Below, in pieces: positions 9,707-18,685 of a DNA stretch of 40,481 bases. Both the position numbers and the translations under genes were made by a program. The notes under the pieces are model-generated. The model did not search any database, had not been told where the DNA came from, and worked only from the letters and a program-made list of their open reading frames with translations. The DNA comes from Polyangia bacterium (GTDB taxonomy: Bacteria; Myxococcota_A; Polyangia; Polyangiales; Sandaracinaceae), in NCBI GenBank assembly GCA_030426845.1, contig JAUHXR010000045.1:1-40481 (forward strand). The letters run 5' to 3'. Each line of letters starts with the position of its first letter. Position 1 is the first letter of the stretch.

Positions 9707-10924
9707 ATGGACCCCGTACCCAAGGGAACGAGCGACGACGGGCTGGACGAGGCCTTCGCGGAGCCGCGCGGCCTCGGCTTCGACGGGCCCGCGCCCACGA
9801 TCGACGAGCTCCTCGCGAACGAGGACGCGGCGGGCCTCCTCGAGCTGGGCGCGGCCTACCGGGTGGGCACGCCCCACGCGCCGCGCGACCTGTTCAAGGC
9901 GCTGGAGTGCTTCGAGGCGGCCAGCCGTCTCGGCAGCGAGCAGGCGGAGTACCTCGTCGCGCTCGCCTACATGAACGGCCTCGGGATCGGCCGCGACGTG
10001 GCCGAGGGCGCCAAGCGGATGCGGAGCGCGGCCCAGCGCGGGAGCCTCCGCGCCAAGGTCTACGTGGCCAACCTCTACGAGCTGGGCGTCCATTACGCGC
10101 CGGACCGCGACAAGGCCGACGTCTGGTATCGCAACGTGGCCCGCGCGGCCGGGATCGACGCCGACCCGGAGAGCGACGCCTACGAGCTCGCGATGGCCGA
10201 GCACGGCTGCGTCCGCTTCTGTCTGCGGCTTGTGGCCGACGAGGATCTGCCGGCGAAGGACCGCGCGTTCTACCTCAAGAAGGCCAAGGCGATGGGCTAC
10301 GCGCACCGGCTGGCGGACGCGCGGGCGAGCGAGGCCCCCCCCGCGGCCGACCCGACCCAGGCCTCGGCCCCGCCGCGCGCCGCGCCCCCCGCGGACGCGG
10401 AGGCGGAGGCAGAGCCCGCGCCCGCCGAGCCCGCCCGCGAGGAGGCCCCGGCGCCTCCCGAGCCGGAGCCCGAGGACGACGACGACCCGGCCGCCTACAC
10501 CCCAACCCTGGGCGCGCAGTGGACCTTCGGCGCGGGCGCGGCCGCGTTCCTCGTCGCGGCCTTCTTCGCGGCCAGCGGCGCGGTGGCCGCGTTCCTCGCT
10601 CACGAGGGGTCGCGGAGCCTCGCGCTCGCGGGCCGCGCGCTGCCGGTGGTCGGTCGCACCCACGAGGTGGTGCTCTTCGGCGTGCTCTTCCTGGCCGGGG
10701 TGCTCCCGGCGGGCGCGGTGTACCGGCCCAACGTGATCGCGGTAGGGACCCTGGTCGGCGCGGCCGCGGGGGCGGGCGGCTGGTTCGCCTTCCCGAGCTA
10801 CCCGCTGCTCTGGGACGCGGCGGCCCAGGCGGGCGCGGCGGGGCTGATCGGCTTCCTCGCCACCGCGCTCGTCCTCGGGATGCTCGGCGGCACCCGGCGC
10901 CCGATCGACCCTCCGGCCACCTGA
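9707..10924 (+). CDS. Sel1-repeat membrane protein
   Basis: A 405-residue protein. Residues about 45-205 hold Sel1-type helical repeats (LFKALECFEAASRLGSEQAEYLVALAYMNGLGIGRD, written here as the first two; then AKRMRSAAQRGSLRAKVYVANLYELG). A Pro/Ala/Glu-rich linker covers about 208-262, and four hydrophobic segments lie between 270 and 395. The repeats should therefore face the cytoplasm and bind other proteins. Sel1 repeats usually scaffold signalling or secretion complexes; no catalytic motif is present. ATG chosen for the adjacent TAGAAT. It is followed 69 bases later by the DUF4388/TPR gene on the same strand, so the two may be cotranscribed. Confidence 0.8.
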   Translation: MDPVPKGTSDDGLDEAFAEPRGLGFDGPAPTIDELLANEDAAGLLELGAAYRVGTPHAPRDLFKALECFEAASRLGSEQAEYLVALAYMNGLGIGRDVAEGAKRMRSAAQRGSLRAKVYVANLYELGVHYAPDRDKADVWYRNVARAAGIDADPESDAYELAMAEHGCVRFCLRLVADEDLPAKDRAFYLKKAKAMGYAHRLADARASEAPPAADPTQASAPPRAAPPADAEAEAEPAPAEPAREEAPAPPEPEPEDDDDPAAYTPTLGAQWTFGAGAAAFLVAAFFAASGAVAAFLAHEGSRSLALAGRALPVVGRTHEVVLFGVLFLAGVLPAGAVYRPNVIAVGTLVGAAAGAGGWFAFPSYPLLWDAAAQAGAAGLIGFLATALVLGMLGGTRRPIDPPAT

Positions 10925-10993
10925 CGACCGGGGGGAGCGTCCTCACCGTGGGGCCCCGCGCCTCCGTCGGAGGTGGTACAACCGTGCGTTGCG

Positions 10994-13681
10994 GTGACGG
11001 CGCCGGCGAACAAGGCGGATCGAGCGCCTGGCGATGGGTTCCTGGTCGCGTGGGTCGGCGGGCCGGCGGCGTGGGAGCCGGAGCTCGTCGAGGTGCTGCG
11101 CGGGTCGGGCGTCTTCATCGAGGACACGCCGCTGTCGAGCCTCGCGGAGCGCGTGAACCAGCGCGCTCCGGACCTCGTGGTGCTGAGCGGCGCGGCGGGC
11201 TCGGCCCCGCGGTCGGTGGTGGACGGCCTCGCCCAGAGCCACCCGGCGAGCAGCGTACCGGTGGTCGCGATCGGGGAGGCCGCGGACGCGCGCCCCAAGC
11301 CGCGCTCCCGCTTCGGCCTCGTCGCGCGCCTCGACGAGGGCGCGGGGGTGGAGACCCTCGCGCGGCAGGTCCGCACCGTCCTGCGCTCGCTGTCACGCCG
11401 GCCCGCGCGCTGGCGCATCCCCGCGCGCGGGGACGACCTCGACGCGGTGATCGCGAGCCTGGACGACAGCGCGCGCTGCGGGGTGCTCGCGTCCGAGCAG
11501 GACGGCGCGCTGGTGGTCGGGCCCGGCGGCGTCGCGCCGGCGACCGAGCGGCTCGCCCGGCGGCTCGACCCGGGAGAGATCACCCTCACGCTCTTCGAGC
11601 GTCCGCGGGCGCGCCTCCGCATCCTCACGAGCGCGCCGCGCGCCGACGTGACCGCGCAGACGATCCACGGGGCCCGGGTCCTCGTGGTCGACACCCAGGC
11701 GGACCGGGGCTCCAGCATGGCCCGGCGCCTCGAGCAGGGTGGCGCCCAGACCCGCGCGTGCGCCGCGCACGAGGGCGCGCTCGCGCAGGCCAAGACGATC
11801 GACCCGACCCTCGTCGTGGTCTGCGCCTCGGCGCTCCTCGACCCCGGCGTGCGTGCGCTCTGGGAGGACGTGCGGCTCGCCTCCGCGTCGCTCCTCGTGC
11901 TCACCGACGAGCTGGTGGCCTCCGCCCCGACGGAGCTCCTCTTGCTTGGTCCAGCGTCCGAGATGTGCCGCTCCGAGCTCTCGCTCGCGCGGCGGCTGCG
12001 CAAGGGCGAGGCGGTCGCGGAGCGTCTCGAGACGCTCGGGACCGCGCGGTGGATCCGCCTGCTCGGGCAGTGCGAGTCCGAGGTGACCTTCCGCGTCTAC
12101 GCGGCCGCGGGCCGAGGGCGGGTCGACCTCGTCGGCGGCAAGATGCGCGGCGCCGCGTTCCGCCCCACCGACACGCGGATGGGGGTGGTCGAGGGGCGCG
12201 CGGCGATCGACCTGCTCATGCAGCTCCCGTTCGGACGCGTGCTCGCGGGCCCGCCCGGCGAGCTCAAGTCCCTCGAGGGGGTGCGCACGACGCGCAAGAC
12301 GAGCGTGGTCGGCCGCATCGTGCCGGCGAAGGGCAAGCTCGCGGCCGAGCTGTTCGTGGAGCGGGTGGGGGAGAGCGCGACGAACCTCGGGGCGAGCAGC
12401 TTCGAGGCCGCGGCCAAGGAGGAAGAGCGCGCGAGCGCGGCGACCGCTCGGCCGACCGCCCCCGCCAAGGCCTCCGCGTCGAGCCGGGTGGTCGTGCCGC
12501 GGCCGAGCGCGCGCCCCGACTCGGAGGATGAGCCCGAGGACGACGTCGACGCGCTCCGCCGCGAGCTCGGGCTCGCGCCCGGCGTCTCGAGCGGGGCCGA
12601 CGCACGCCCCACCGATCGGCCGGCTCGCAAGAAGAAGCGCGCCGACTCGCCCCGGCCGACCCCGCGCACGGGTCCGCCCAAGCGGGTGGGCGCCGAGCCG
12701 CCGAGCGCGCCGCTCATCAGCCCGCTGCCCAAGCCGGCGGGCGTGCCCAAGGAGGCGCGCAAGCTCTCTCGCGACGACGACGACCGGCCGCGCAGCACGG
12801 GCGGCGCGGTCCTCGGGTTCGTGGCCGCCCTCGCTCTCGGCGTCGGGGTCTTCGCCGCCTACCAGCTCGCGCGCGAGGAGCCGGCCACGCCGCACGTGGG
12901 CGTCGAGCCGGGCCCGCCGGTCACCGACCCGGGCCGCGGCGAGGTGCCCGACGGGCCGGGCCCGGACGCGCCGAGCGTCGACACGGATCACGCGGCCCAG
13001 CCGACCGACGACGCGCTGAACGACGACGAGCCGAGCGGTGCGCTGAACGACGACGCGCCGAGCGATGACGGCGTGGGCGACGACGCGCTGAGCGACGGCG
13101 ACGACGCGCCGAACGACGACGGGGCGAGCGACGCCGCGAACGAGGACAGCGTGAGCGACGACGCCTCGAACGACGACGGGGTGAGCGACGACGCGCGCGC
13201 CGCCGACGGCCCGGACGACGATCCCGGCCCCGCGATCGCGCCTCCGCCGGCCGACGCGACCGTCTCCGGCCTCATCCAGGGCGCGCTCGAGGCCTCGCGG
13301 GTCCGGAGCTTCGCGCGCTCCGAGACCCTCGCGCGGCAGGCGCTGGCGCTGTCTCCCCACAACAGCCAGGCCGCCTATCGGCTCGCGGTCGCGCTCTACC
13401 GGCAGCGCGAGTACGACGAGGCGCTCCAGTGGAGCGAGCGCTCGGAGCGGTGGGACCCGACGAGCCCGCTGCCCGCTGCGCTGCGGGGCGACATCCACAT
13501 GCGCACGGGTCATTTCCACTCGGCGGCGGCCGCCTACCGCCGCGCGCTGGAGATCGAGCCCCGCTTCGGGCCGGCCGAGCGTCAGCTCGCGCGGCTCGCG
13601 GCGCGGCGCGAGGAGGGTGACGCCGAGGAGCCGGCGCCCGCGCCTTCGCCCCACGCGCCGCCGTCGAATCCGTTCGAGTAG
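10994..13681 (+). CDS. DUF4388/TPR protein with degenerate receivers
   Basis: An 895-residue protein (902 if the GTG at 10973 is used). The GTG at 10994 is preferred because TACAAC at 10977-10982 looks like its -10 and would fall inside the longer frame. Two receiver-like domains lie at about 15-125 and 220-320. The second begins ARVLVVDTQADRG but has VVVCAS where the phospho-accepting Asp should be. A DUF4388-like domain follows at about 335-410 (GRVDLVGGKMRGAAF ... AIDLLMQLPFG). Then come a basic/Pro-rich linker, one membrane segment near 605-626, an Asp/Asn/Ser-rich repeat arm, and at least three TPR motifs at about 755-865. This is a myxobacterial signalling scaffold architecture. Phosphorylation-independent signalling is inferred from the lost Asp. 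Confidence 0.75.
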   Translation: MTAPANKADRAPGDGFLVAWVGGPAAWEPELVEVLRGSGVFIEDTPLSSLAERVNQRAPDLVVLSGAAGSAPRSVVDGLAQSHPASSVPVVAIGEAADARPKPRSRFGLVARLDEGAGVETLARQVRTVLRSLSRRPARWRIPARGDDLDAVIASLDDSARCGVLASEQDGALVVGPGGVAPATERLARRLDPGEITLTLFERPRARLRILTSAPRADVTAQTIHGARVLVVDTQADRGSSMARRLEQGGAQTRACAAHEGALAQAKTIDPTLVVVCASALLDPGVRALWEDVRLASASLLVLTDELVASAPTELLLLGPASEMCRSELSLARRLRKGEAVAERLETLGTARWIRLLGQCESEVTFRVYAAAGRGRVDLVGGKMRGAAFRPTDTRMGVVEGRAAIDLLMQLPFGRVLAGPPGELKSLEGVRTTRKTSVVGRIVPAKGKLAAELFVERVGESATNLGASSFEAAAKEEERASAATARPTAPAKASASSRVVVPRPSARPDSEDEPEDDVDALRRELGLAPGVSSGADARPTDRPARKKKRADSPRPTPRTGPPKRVGAEPPSAPLISPLPKPAGVPKEARKLSRDDDDRPRSTGGAVLGFVAALALGVGVFAAYQLAREEPATPHVGVEPGPPVTDPGRGEVPDGPGPDAPSVDTDHAAQPTDDALNDDEPSGALNDDAPSDDGVGDDALSDGDDAPNDDGASDAANEDSVSDDASNDDGVSDDARAADGPDDDPGPAIAPPPADATVSGLIQGALEASRVRSFARSETLARQALALSPHNSQAAYRLAVALYRQREYDEALQWSERSERWDPTSPLPAALRGDIHMRTGHFHSAAAAYRRALEIEPRFGPAERQLARLAARREEGDAEEPAPAPSPHAPPSNPFE
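13005..13200 (+). repeat. Asp/Asn-rich coding repeats
   Basis: Degenerate repeats of GACGACGCGCTGAACGACGA and shortened variants encode DDALNDD, DDAPSDD, DDGVSDD-type units in the arm that follows the membrane segment of the DUF4388/TPR protein. The composition is strongly acidic. Confidence 0.8.
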
Positions 13682-13768
13682 GTCGCTACGAGGCGTGGGC
13701 GGCTGGCGGATGGCGCGGCGGGGGCCGCTGGCGCTGAGCGGGCACGGGCGACGCTGTTGGGGGGGCGC

Positions 13769-14614
13769 TTACGCGAGCGAGGCGCTGTGGGCGGCGTACA
13801 GCTCGGCGACCTCGTCCGTGCTCGTCATCACCGAGGCGCCGAGGGAGCGGAAGAAGGCCGCGGTCGCTGCGCAGGCGGCGAGGGTGTCGGTGCCCTTCTC
13901 GGGCATGCGCCGCCACACCCAGACCGCCGGGTCCTGCGTCGCCTCGATGATCTGCTCGGTGAGGTCCGGCGGCGAGTCCACCCGCGCCGCGTCGAGCGCG
14001 TAGATCAGCGTCTGGTGCGCCAGCGCGAGGACCGCGAAGCGCGCGTCCACGAACTCCATGTTCAGCCACTTGGGCTTCTCGGCGCTCATCTGGTTGAGCA
14101 CCGCGAGGAACGAGTTGACCGCGTAGACGGCCGCGATGCGTCGCTGGCGCGAGCGGAGATCGGTCAGGATCGTGAGCGGGTCTCCGACGCGGCCGTCGAG
14201 GTGCTCGGCGAGCACGGAGGTGATGAGCGAGACGTGGGCCTCGGCCGCCTGGAGTGCGTCCCAGAGGATGAGCCCGCGCAGGTCGCGCGGCGGCTGCATG
14301 TTGTACTGCTCGACCAGGTCCGCGAACGTCTGGTCGGCGGCCACGCGCTCGGCGACGATGTCCGCCCAGGCGTTGCAGACCGCGTCGATCTCGGCGACCC
14401 GCGCCGCGTCCCCCGAGCGCTGGCTGCGCGACGGGCGCGCCTTCACCGGGGCGAGGCGATCGCGCTCGTCGGCCGTCGCCGGGGCCGCGGCTGCGCCGTT
14501 CGAGGCGGTGGGCTTCGGCCGACGCGACGCCTTCTTGGGCGACGTCTTCGTCGCCTTGTTTGCGGCCTTTTTCGCGGCTGGCTTGGTCTTCGTGCGCGTC
14601 CCCCGAGATGCCAT
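13769..14614 (-). CDS. Unknown protein with histone-H1-like basic tail
   Basis: A 281-residue protein. The first 40 residues are Lys/Ala/Pro/Thr-rich with repeated KKA and TKT (AAKKAANKATKTSPKKAS), like the tails of histone H1 and of bacterial H1-like proteins, so DNA or RNA binding is likely. The remaining 220 residues form an unrecognised helical domain (for example LRSRQRRIAAVYAVNSFLA and KWLNMEFVDARFAVLALAHQ). The ATG at 14614 is preferred over one at 14626 because CATGCT, seven bases upstream, with TTGAGC 16 bases further, makes a good promoter. Convergent with the DUF4388/TPR gene. Function unknown. Confidence 0.7.
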   Translation of the reverse strand: MASRGTRTKTKPAAKKAANKATKTSPKKASRRPKPTASNGAAAAPATADERDRLAPVKARPSRSQRSGDAARVAEIDAVCNAWADIVAERVAADQTFADLVEQYNMQPPRDLRGLILWDALQAAEAHVSLITSVLAEHLDGRVGDPLTILTDLRSRQRRIAAVYAVNSFLAVLNQMSAEKPKWLNMEFVDARFAVLALAHQTLIYALDAARVDSPPDLTEQIIEATQDPAVWVWRRMPEKGTDTLAACAATAAFFRSLGASVMTSTDEVAELYAAHSASLA

Positions 14615-14621
14615 GGGGGCG

Positions 14622-14649
14622 AGCATGACACGCGAGCGCGGTGGCTCAA
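14622..14649 (-). promoter_or_regulatory. Promoter of H1-tail protein gene
   Basis: On the - strand TTGAGC (14644-14649) and CATGCT (14622-14627) are separated by 16 bases, and the ATG follows seven bases after the -10. Confidence 0.5.
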
Positions 14650-14683
14650 CTGGACGTTTCCGTGCCGCTCGCGCGGCGCCACG

Positions 14684-15463
14684 TCACCGCTCGAGGGCCT
14701 CCAGGGCGCGCTGGACCGCGCCCGGATCGAGCTGTCGACCGAAGCCGCGGGGATCGCTCCGCGGTGACCCGAGGGCCTCGCGGAGCGCGCTCGCGCACCG
14801 GCCGCGGATCGGGTCGACCGGCGCGTGGCTGCTCAGCGCGAGGAGCACCGCGAAGCGGCCGGGGTCGTCGTCCGGGCCGGCGAGCGCCTCTGCGAGGTGG
14901 CGGTGCAGCGGCCGTCCCTGGCTCACCTGCACGCGGGTGAGCGCGTAGAGCAGGCGGGCGCGCTCGTCCTCGTCGTCGGCCCCGCTGAGCAGCGCGATGA
15001 GGATCGGCTCGACCTCGGCGTCGCGGGCCGGGTAGCGGGCGACGACGCAGGCGGCGAGGCGCGCGCGGGCGGGGTCACGGCTGGTCGAGGCGAGGCGGAC
15101 GAGGCGCGGGGCCTCGACCTCGACCCGATCGTAGAAGCGCCGCGAGGCGAGCGTACCCGCGGCGCCGGCCAGCGACCGCGGCGGATCGTCGACCGCGGCG
15201 AGGACCCGGGCGAGGCGAAGGAGGACCGCGGTGGCCGCGCTCCAGCGCGGGGCGGTGGCGACCGCGAGCACGAAGGGGGTGGCCTCGTCCGCGCCCTCGG
15301 CGAGCCGGTCGCCGCGCCAGATCGTGGCGTGGAGCGCGTCGAGCCCGGTCACCCGCTCGGCCGCGTCGTCGCTCGCCACCCGCGCGAGCGCGTCCTGGAC
15401 GGCCGGCGACGCGAGGGGGAGCTGCGCGAGGAGGGAGGGGGGGAGCAGCCGATCGAGGTCCAC
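14684..15463 (-). CDS. HEAT-like helical repeat protein
   Basis: A 259-residue soluble protein made of paired helices resembling HEAT repeats (for example VRLASTSRDPARARLAACVVARYP and EPILIALLSGADDEDERARLLYALTRV, each shortened here to the repeat core). No signal peptide, no catalytic motif. Such repeats usually bind proteins. The GTG at 15463 is chosen because TACAAT, the best -10 in the window, stands six bases upstream; the longer frame upstream overlaps the divergent kinase gene and is a shadow. It shares a 36-base divergent promoter region with the kinase-ATPase gene, which suggests joint control. Confidence 0.65.
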   Translation of the reverse strand: MDLDRLLPPSLLAQLPLASPAVQDALARVASDDAAERVTGLDALHATIWRGDRLAEGADEATPFVLAVATAPRWSAATAVLLRLARVLAAVDDPPRSLAGAAGTLASRRFYDRVEVEAPRLVRLASTSRDPARARLAACVVARYPARDAEVEPILIALLSGADDEDERARLLYALTRVQVSQGRPLHRHLAEALAGPDDDPGRFAVLLALSSHAPVDPIRGRCASALREALGSPRSDPRGFGRQLDPGAVQRALEALER

Positions 15464-15469
15464 CCGCGC

Positions 15470-15491
15470 ATTGTAGAGCGGGAGGTAGAAT
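15470..15491. promoter_or_regulatory. Divergent back-to-back -10 elements
   Basis: TACAAT on the - strand (15470-15475) serves the HEAT-like gene and TAGAAT on the + strand (15486-15491) serves the kinase-ATPase gene. Each sits six to eight bases from its start codon within a 36-base gap, so the two polymerases would compete. Confidence 0.55.
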
Positions 15492-15499
15492 GAGCGCGC

Positions 15500-18400
15500 A
15501 TGGCGGGGTGGGACGACGAGACGGCGGTCGCGCCGGACGTGCCGGAGGCGCCCGGCTACACGCTCGTCGAGCCGCTGGGCAGCGGGGGGATGGGCGACGT
15601 GTACCGCGCGCGCCAAGCGCGCACCGGGCGCGAGGTCGCGGTCAAGATCCTCCGCGGCTCGGTCGTCGAGGCCGAGCCGGCCCAGCGCCTCCTCGCGGAG
15701 GCCTCCGCGATCGCGCGCCTGCGTCACAAGAACGTGGTCGAGCTGCTCGACCTGACGCGCACGCGCGACGGGCGCCCGATGATCGTGCTCGAGCTCGTCG
15801 ACGGCGGCGACCTCACCGGCTGGGAGCGGCGCTTCCCGGGATGGGGCGCGATCCGGCGCGCGGTCACGGGCGTGCTCGACGGGCTCGCGGCGGCCCACGG
15901 CGCGCAGCTCGTCCACGCCGACCTCAAGCCGAGCAACCTGCTGCTGTCGCGCGACGGCGTCGTGAAGATCTCGGACTTCGGGATCGCGCGCTGGCAAGAT
16001 CCCTTGCATCGGTCGGATGGGCCTCGCTCGATCTCCGGGACGCCGGAGTACATGGCGCCCGAGCAGCTCCTGCCCGACGGCCACGTCGGCCCCTGGACCG
16101 ACCTCTACGCGCTCGGGGTGATGCTCCACGAGTGGCTCGGCGGTCGCACGCCGTTCGTAGCGTGCGACGACCTGCCCTCGCTGATGCGCCGCAAGCTCAC
16201 GCTCGAGCCGCCGCCGATCGTCCCGCGCGCCGGCCTCACCATCCCGGATGAGGTCCAGCGTCTCGCCCAGCAGCTCCTCGCGCTCGAGCCGCGCGAGCGC
16301 CCGCGCTTCGCCGCCCAGCTCCGGCAGGCGCTCGAGGCCTCGCTCCCCGAACCCAGCTCGGATCACGCGCGCGGCGCGCCCGCGGTGTCGTGGTCGCCGA
16401 GCGCGCACGACCCGAGCCTCGCGCTGCCGACCACCTTGCCGCTCATCGGCCGGCGCGCGGAGCGCCGCCTGCTCGAGAACCAGGTCGAGGCCGTCCACGC
16501 GAGCGCGCGGCCGCGGCTCGTGCTGCTCCGCGGGCCGGCCGGGATCGGCAAGAGCCACCTCGCGCTCTGGGCGTTCGGCGAGGTGGAGCGGCGCGGCTGG
16601 ATGGAGGGGCTCGCGGCGGGGTTCGACTTCGAGGGCGGCGCGCACGGGGACGGTCTACGCCACGCGATGCGGCGGCTGCTCGGCGTCCCGGACGGGCGGG
16701 GTGATCCGTTCGAGGGGTCGTGGCGCTGGCTGCTCGACGGACCGGTCGCGCCGTTCCCCGCGCGGGAGGTGCTCGGCTGGATCCGGGCCGATCGGGGCTT
16801 CACCTCACCGGAGCGCTCGGGCGAGCTCGCGGCGCTGATCCTCCGCGCGGCCTCGCGCGTGCGTCCGGTCTACCTCTGGCTCGACGATCTGCTGTGGAGC
16901 CGCGACGGGGCCGCGGAGCTGGTCGATCGCCTGCTCGAGGCGGGCGACGCGGGTGTCCTGGTCGTCGGCACGGTGCGCAGCGGGACCGCCGATCACGCCT
17001 CGGCGCGAAAGCGCCTCGATCGGTGGCTCGCGCACTCGAGCACGTCCTACATCGCCCTCGGTCCGCTCTCGGTCGAGGAGCGGGTCGAGCTGGCGCGGGC
17101 CGCGCTGCCGCTCGACCCCGAGTTCGCGCGCGAGGTGGGCCGCGAGCTCGACGACATGACGCCGCTCGAGCTCGTCCAGTCGCTCGCCCACTGGCACGAG
17201 CGCGGCTGGCTCGAGGGGGACCCGGGCGCGCTCCGGCCCGCCGCGAGCCACACGCTCTCGTCGCTGCGCCTGTCGACCCGCGATCTCTTCGACGCGCGGC
17301 TGCGGGCGATCCTCCACCGCACGCCCGACGTGATGGAGCGCGCGCTCGTCACCGCCGCGCTGCTCGGCGATCCCTTCGAGGCCGAGGTGCTGCGTGCGTC
17401 GCTGCCCGACGCGCCCGAGGTGGTGGACGAGGCGATCGCCTGGGCGCTGCTCCGCGGCCTGTGGCGCTCGATGCCGGGCGGCGCGATGCGCTTCGATCAC
17501 GGGCTGCTCCGCACCGCGTCGCTCGATCTGCTGATGCACCGGCCGGACGCCTCACGGCTCTCGGCCCAGGCGGCGCGCGGCATCGCCGCCGTGCACGACG
17601 TCGCGGTCCCCGCCTTCGGGCGGCGGGTGAGCGAGCTGTGGCTCGCGGCGGGCGAGGACGCGGAGGCCACCGCGACGCTCCTGCGCACCGGGCGCGCGGT
17701 GGCGCAGGCGGGCGCGCTGGAGCGCGCGAGGGACCTGCACCGCGGGATCGCCGAGTGGGTCGAGCGGGCGCGTGACCCGCGCGCGCGCGTCGACCATCGG
17801 CTCCTCGCGGCCACCATCGAGCTCCACGCCGGGCGTCACTCTCGCGCGGCGGAGGGGGCGGCCGAGGCCATCGCGTCCGCGCGGGAGCTCGGCGACCACG
17901 ACCGCCTGGCCGAGGCGCAGCTGCTGGCGGCCACGGTCGCGTTCGGGCGCGCGAGCTACGCCGAGGGCGAGGCGCTCGCCGCGTCGCTGCGGGCGATCGA
18001 GGGCGGCGCGTCACCGGGGCGCGCGCGGGTCGCGGTCCAGGCCGAGGGGCTCCTCGCCGACCTCGCCGCGCTTCGTGAGGACTTCGCGCGGGTCGCCGTC
18101 CACTACGCCCGCGCCGAGCCGTGGCTCGGTCCGGCGCAGGACCGCGCGCTCACCCACCGCTGGCTCGCGCGGGGGGCCGAGCTCGCGCTGATCGAGGGCG
18201 ACCCCGACCGCGCGGCCGAGCGGCTGGGCCGCGCGATCGAGGGCACGCGCGGCGACGGGGACACCGACGATCTGCCCGACCTGATGGAGATCGCGACGCG
18301 CGTGCGGTGGGCCCGGGGCGAGCACGCGGAGGCGGCGCGCGAGGCCCAGGCCCGCGTGCTCGAGGTGCGCGCGCTCGGCGACGCGACCCGCCTGACCGGC

Positions 18401-18655
18401 GCCCGGGTCACGCTCGCCCTCGCGGTGGCCGCGGGGGGCGAGCCGCGCGCGACGGCGGAGGCGATCGAGGCGCTCCTCGAGGCCCAGGCCGATGCCCCGC
18501 GGGAGCGTGCGTTCGAGATCTGGGCGCTGGGGTGGCTGGCGGCGCGGCTCCGTGATCTGGATCTCACGGAGTTCGGCGCGGAGCTCGAGGGGGTGATCCA
18601 CGCGCGGCGCCGTCGGGTCCACGAGGGCTCTCGCCGGCCCACCACCATTACTTGA
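15500..18655 (+). CDS. Ser/Thr kinase-ATPase fusion, PknK-like
   Basis: A 1051-residue fusion. The kinase domain at about 15-275 has the glycine loop GSGGMGDVY, Lys49 in VAVK, DFGIARW and GTPEYMAPE. The catalytic loop reads HADLKPSN (His139-Ala-Asp141), so the usual Arg before Asp is missing and it is a non-RD kinase. A P-loop ATPase follows, with Walker A GPAGIGKS at 345-352 and Walker B VYLWLDD near 457-463. The C-terminal 450 residues are Ala-rich helical repeats of TPR type. The layout matches PknK/MalT-like STAND signalling proteins, but there is no C-terminal DNA-binding domain, so output is probably phosphorylation. Activation-loop phosphorylation may not be needed (family knowledge of non-RD kinases). 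Its stop lies within the operator of the next gene. Confidence 0.9.
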   Translation: MAGWDDETAVAPDVPEAPGYTLVEPLGSGGMGDVYRARQARTGREVAVKILRGSVVEAEPAQRLLAEASAIARLRHKNVVELLDLTRTRDGRPMIVLELVDGGDLTGWERRFPGWGAIRRAVTGVLDGLAAAHGAQLVHADLKPSNLLLSRDGVVKISDFGIARWQDPLHRSDGPRSISGTPEYMAPEQLLPDGHVGPWTDLYALGVMLHEWLGGRTPFVACDDLPSLMRRKLTLEPPPIVPRAGLTIPDEVQRLAQQLLALEPRERPRFAAQLRQALEASLPEPSSDHARGAPAVSWSPSAHDPSLALPTTLPLIGRRAERRLLENQVEAVHASARPRLVLLRGPAGIGKSHLALWAFGEVERRGWMEGLAAGFDFEGGAHGDGLRHAMRRLLGVPDGRGDPFEGSWRWLLDGPVAPFPAREVLGWIRADRGFTSPERSGELAALILRAASRVRPVYLWLDDLLWSRDGAAELVDRLLEAGDAGVLVVGTVRSGTADHASARKRLDRWLAHSSTSYIALGPLSVEERVELARAALPLDPEFAREVGRELDDMTPLELVQSLAHWHERGWLEGDPGALRPAASHTLSSLRLSTRDLFDARLRAILHRTPDVMERALVTAALLGDPFEAEVLRASLPDAPEVVDEAIAWALLRGLWRSMPGGAMRFDHGLLRTASLDLLMHRPDASRLSAQAARGIAAVHDVAVPAFGRRVSELWLAAGEDAEATATLLRTGRAVAQAGALERARDLHRGIAEWVERARDPRARVDHRLLAATIELHAGRHSRAAEGAAEAIASARELGDHDRLAEAQLLAATVAFGRASYAEGEALAASLRAIEGGASPGRARVAVQAEGLLADLAALREDFARVAVHYARAEPWLGPAQDRALTHRWLARGAELALIEGDPDRAAERLGRAIEGTRGDGDTDDLPDLMEIATRVRWARGEHAEAAREAQARVLEVRALGDATRLTGARVTLALAVAAGGEPRATAEAIEALLEAQADAPRERAFEIWALGWLAARLRDLDLTEFGAELEGVIHARRRRVHEGSRRPTTIT

Positions 18656-18679
18656 CGCTACGTCAAGGAATGGTACGAG
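18651..18679 (+). promoter_or_regulatory. Promoter overlapped by palindromic operator
   Basis: CTTGACGCTACGTCAAG (18651-18667) is a perfect palindrome with seven-base arms and a three-base centre. Its left arm contains the -35 TTGACG (18652-18657); 16 bases on is TACGAG (18674-18679), six bases before the TetR ATG. A bound dimer would cover the -35, so this looks like an autoregulatory operator. Confidence 0.75.
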
Positions 18680-18685
18680 GGGGTC

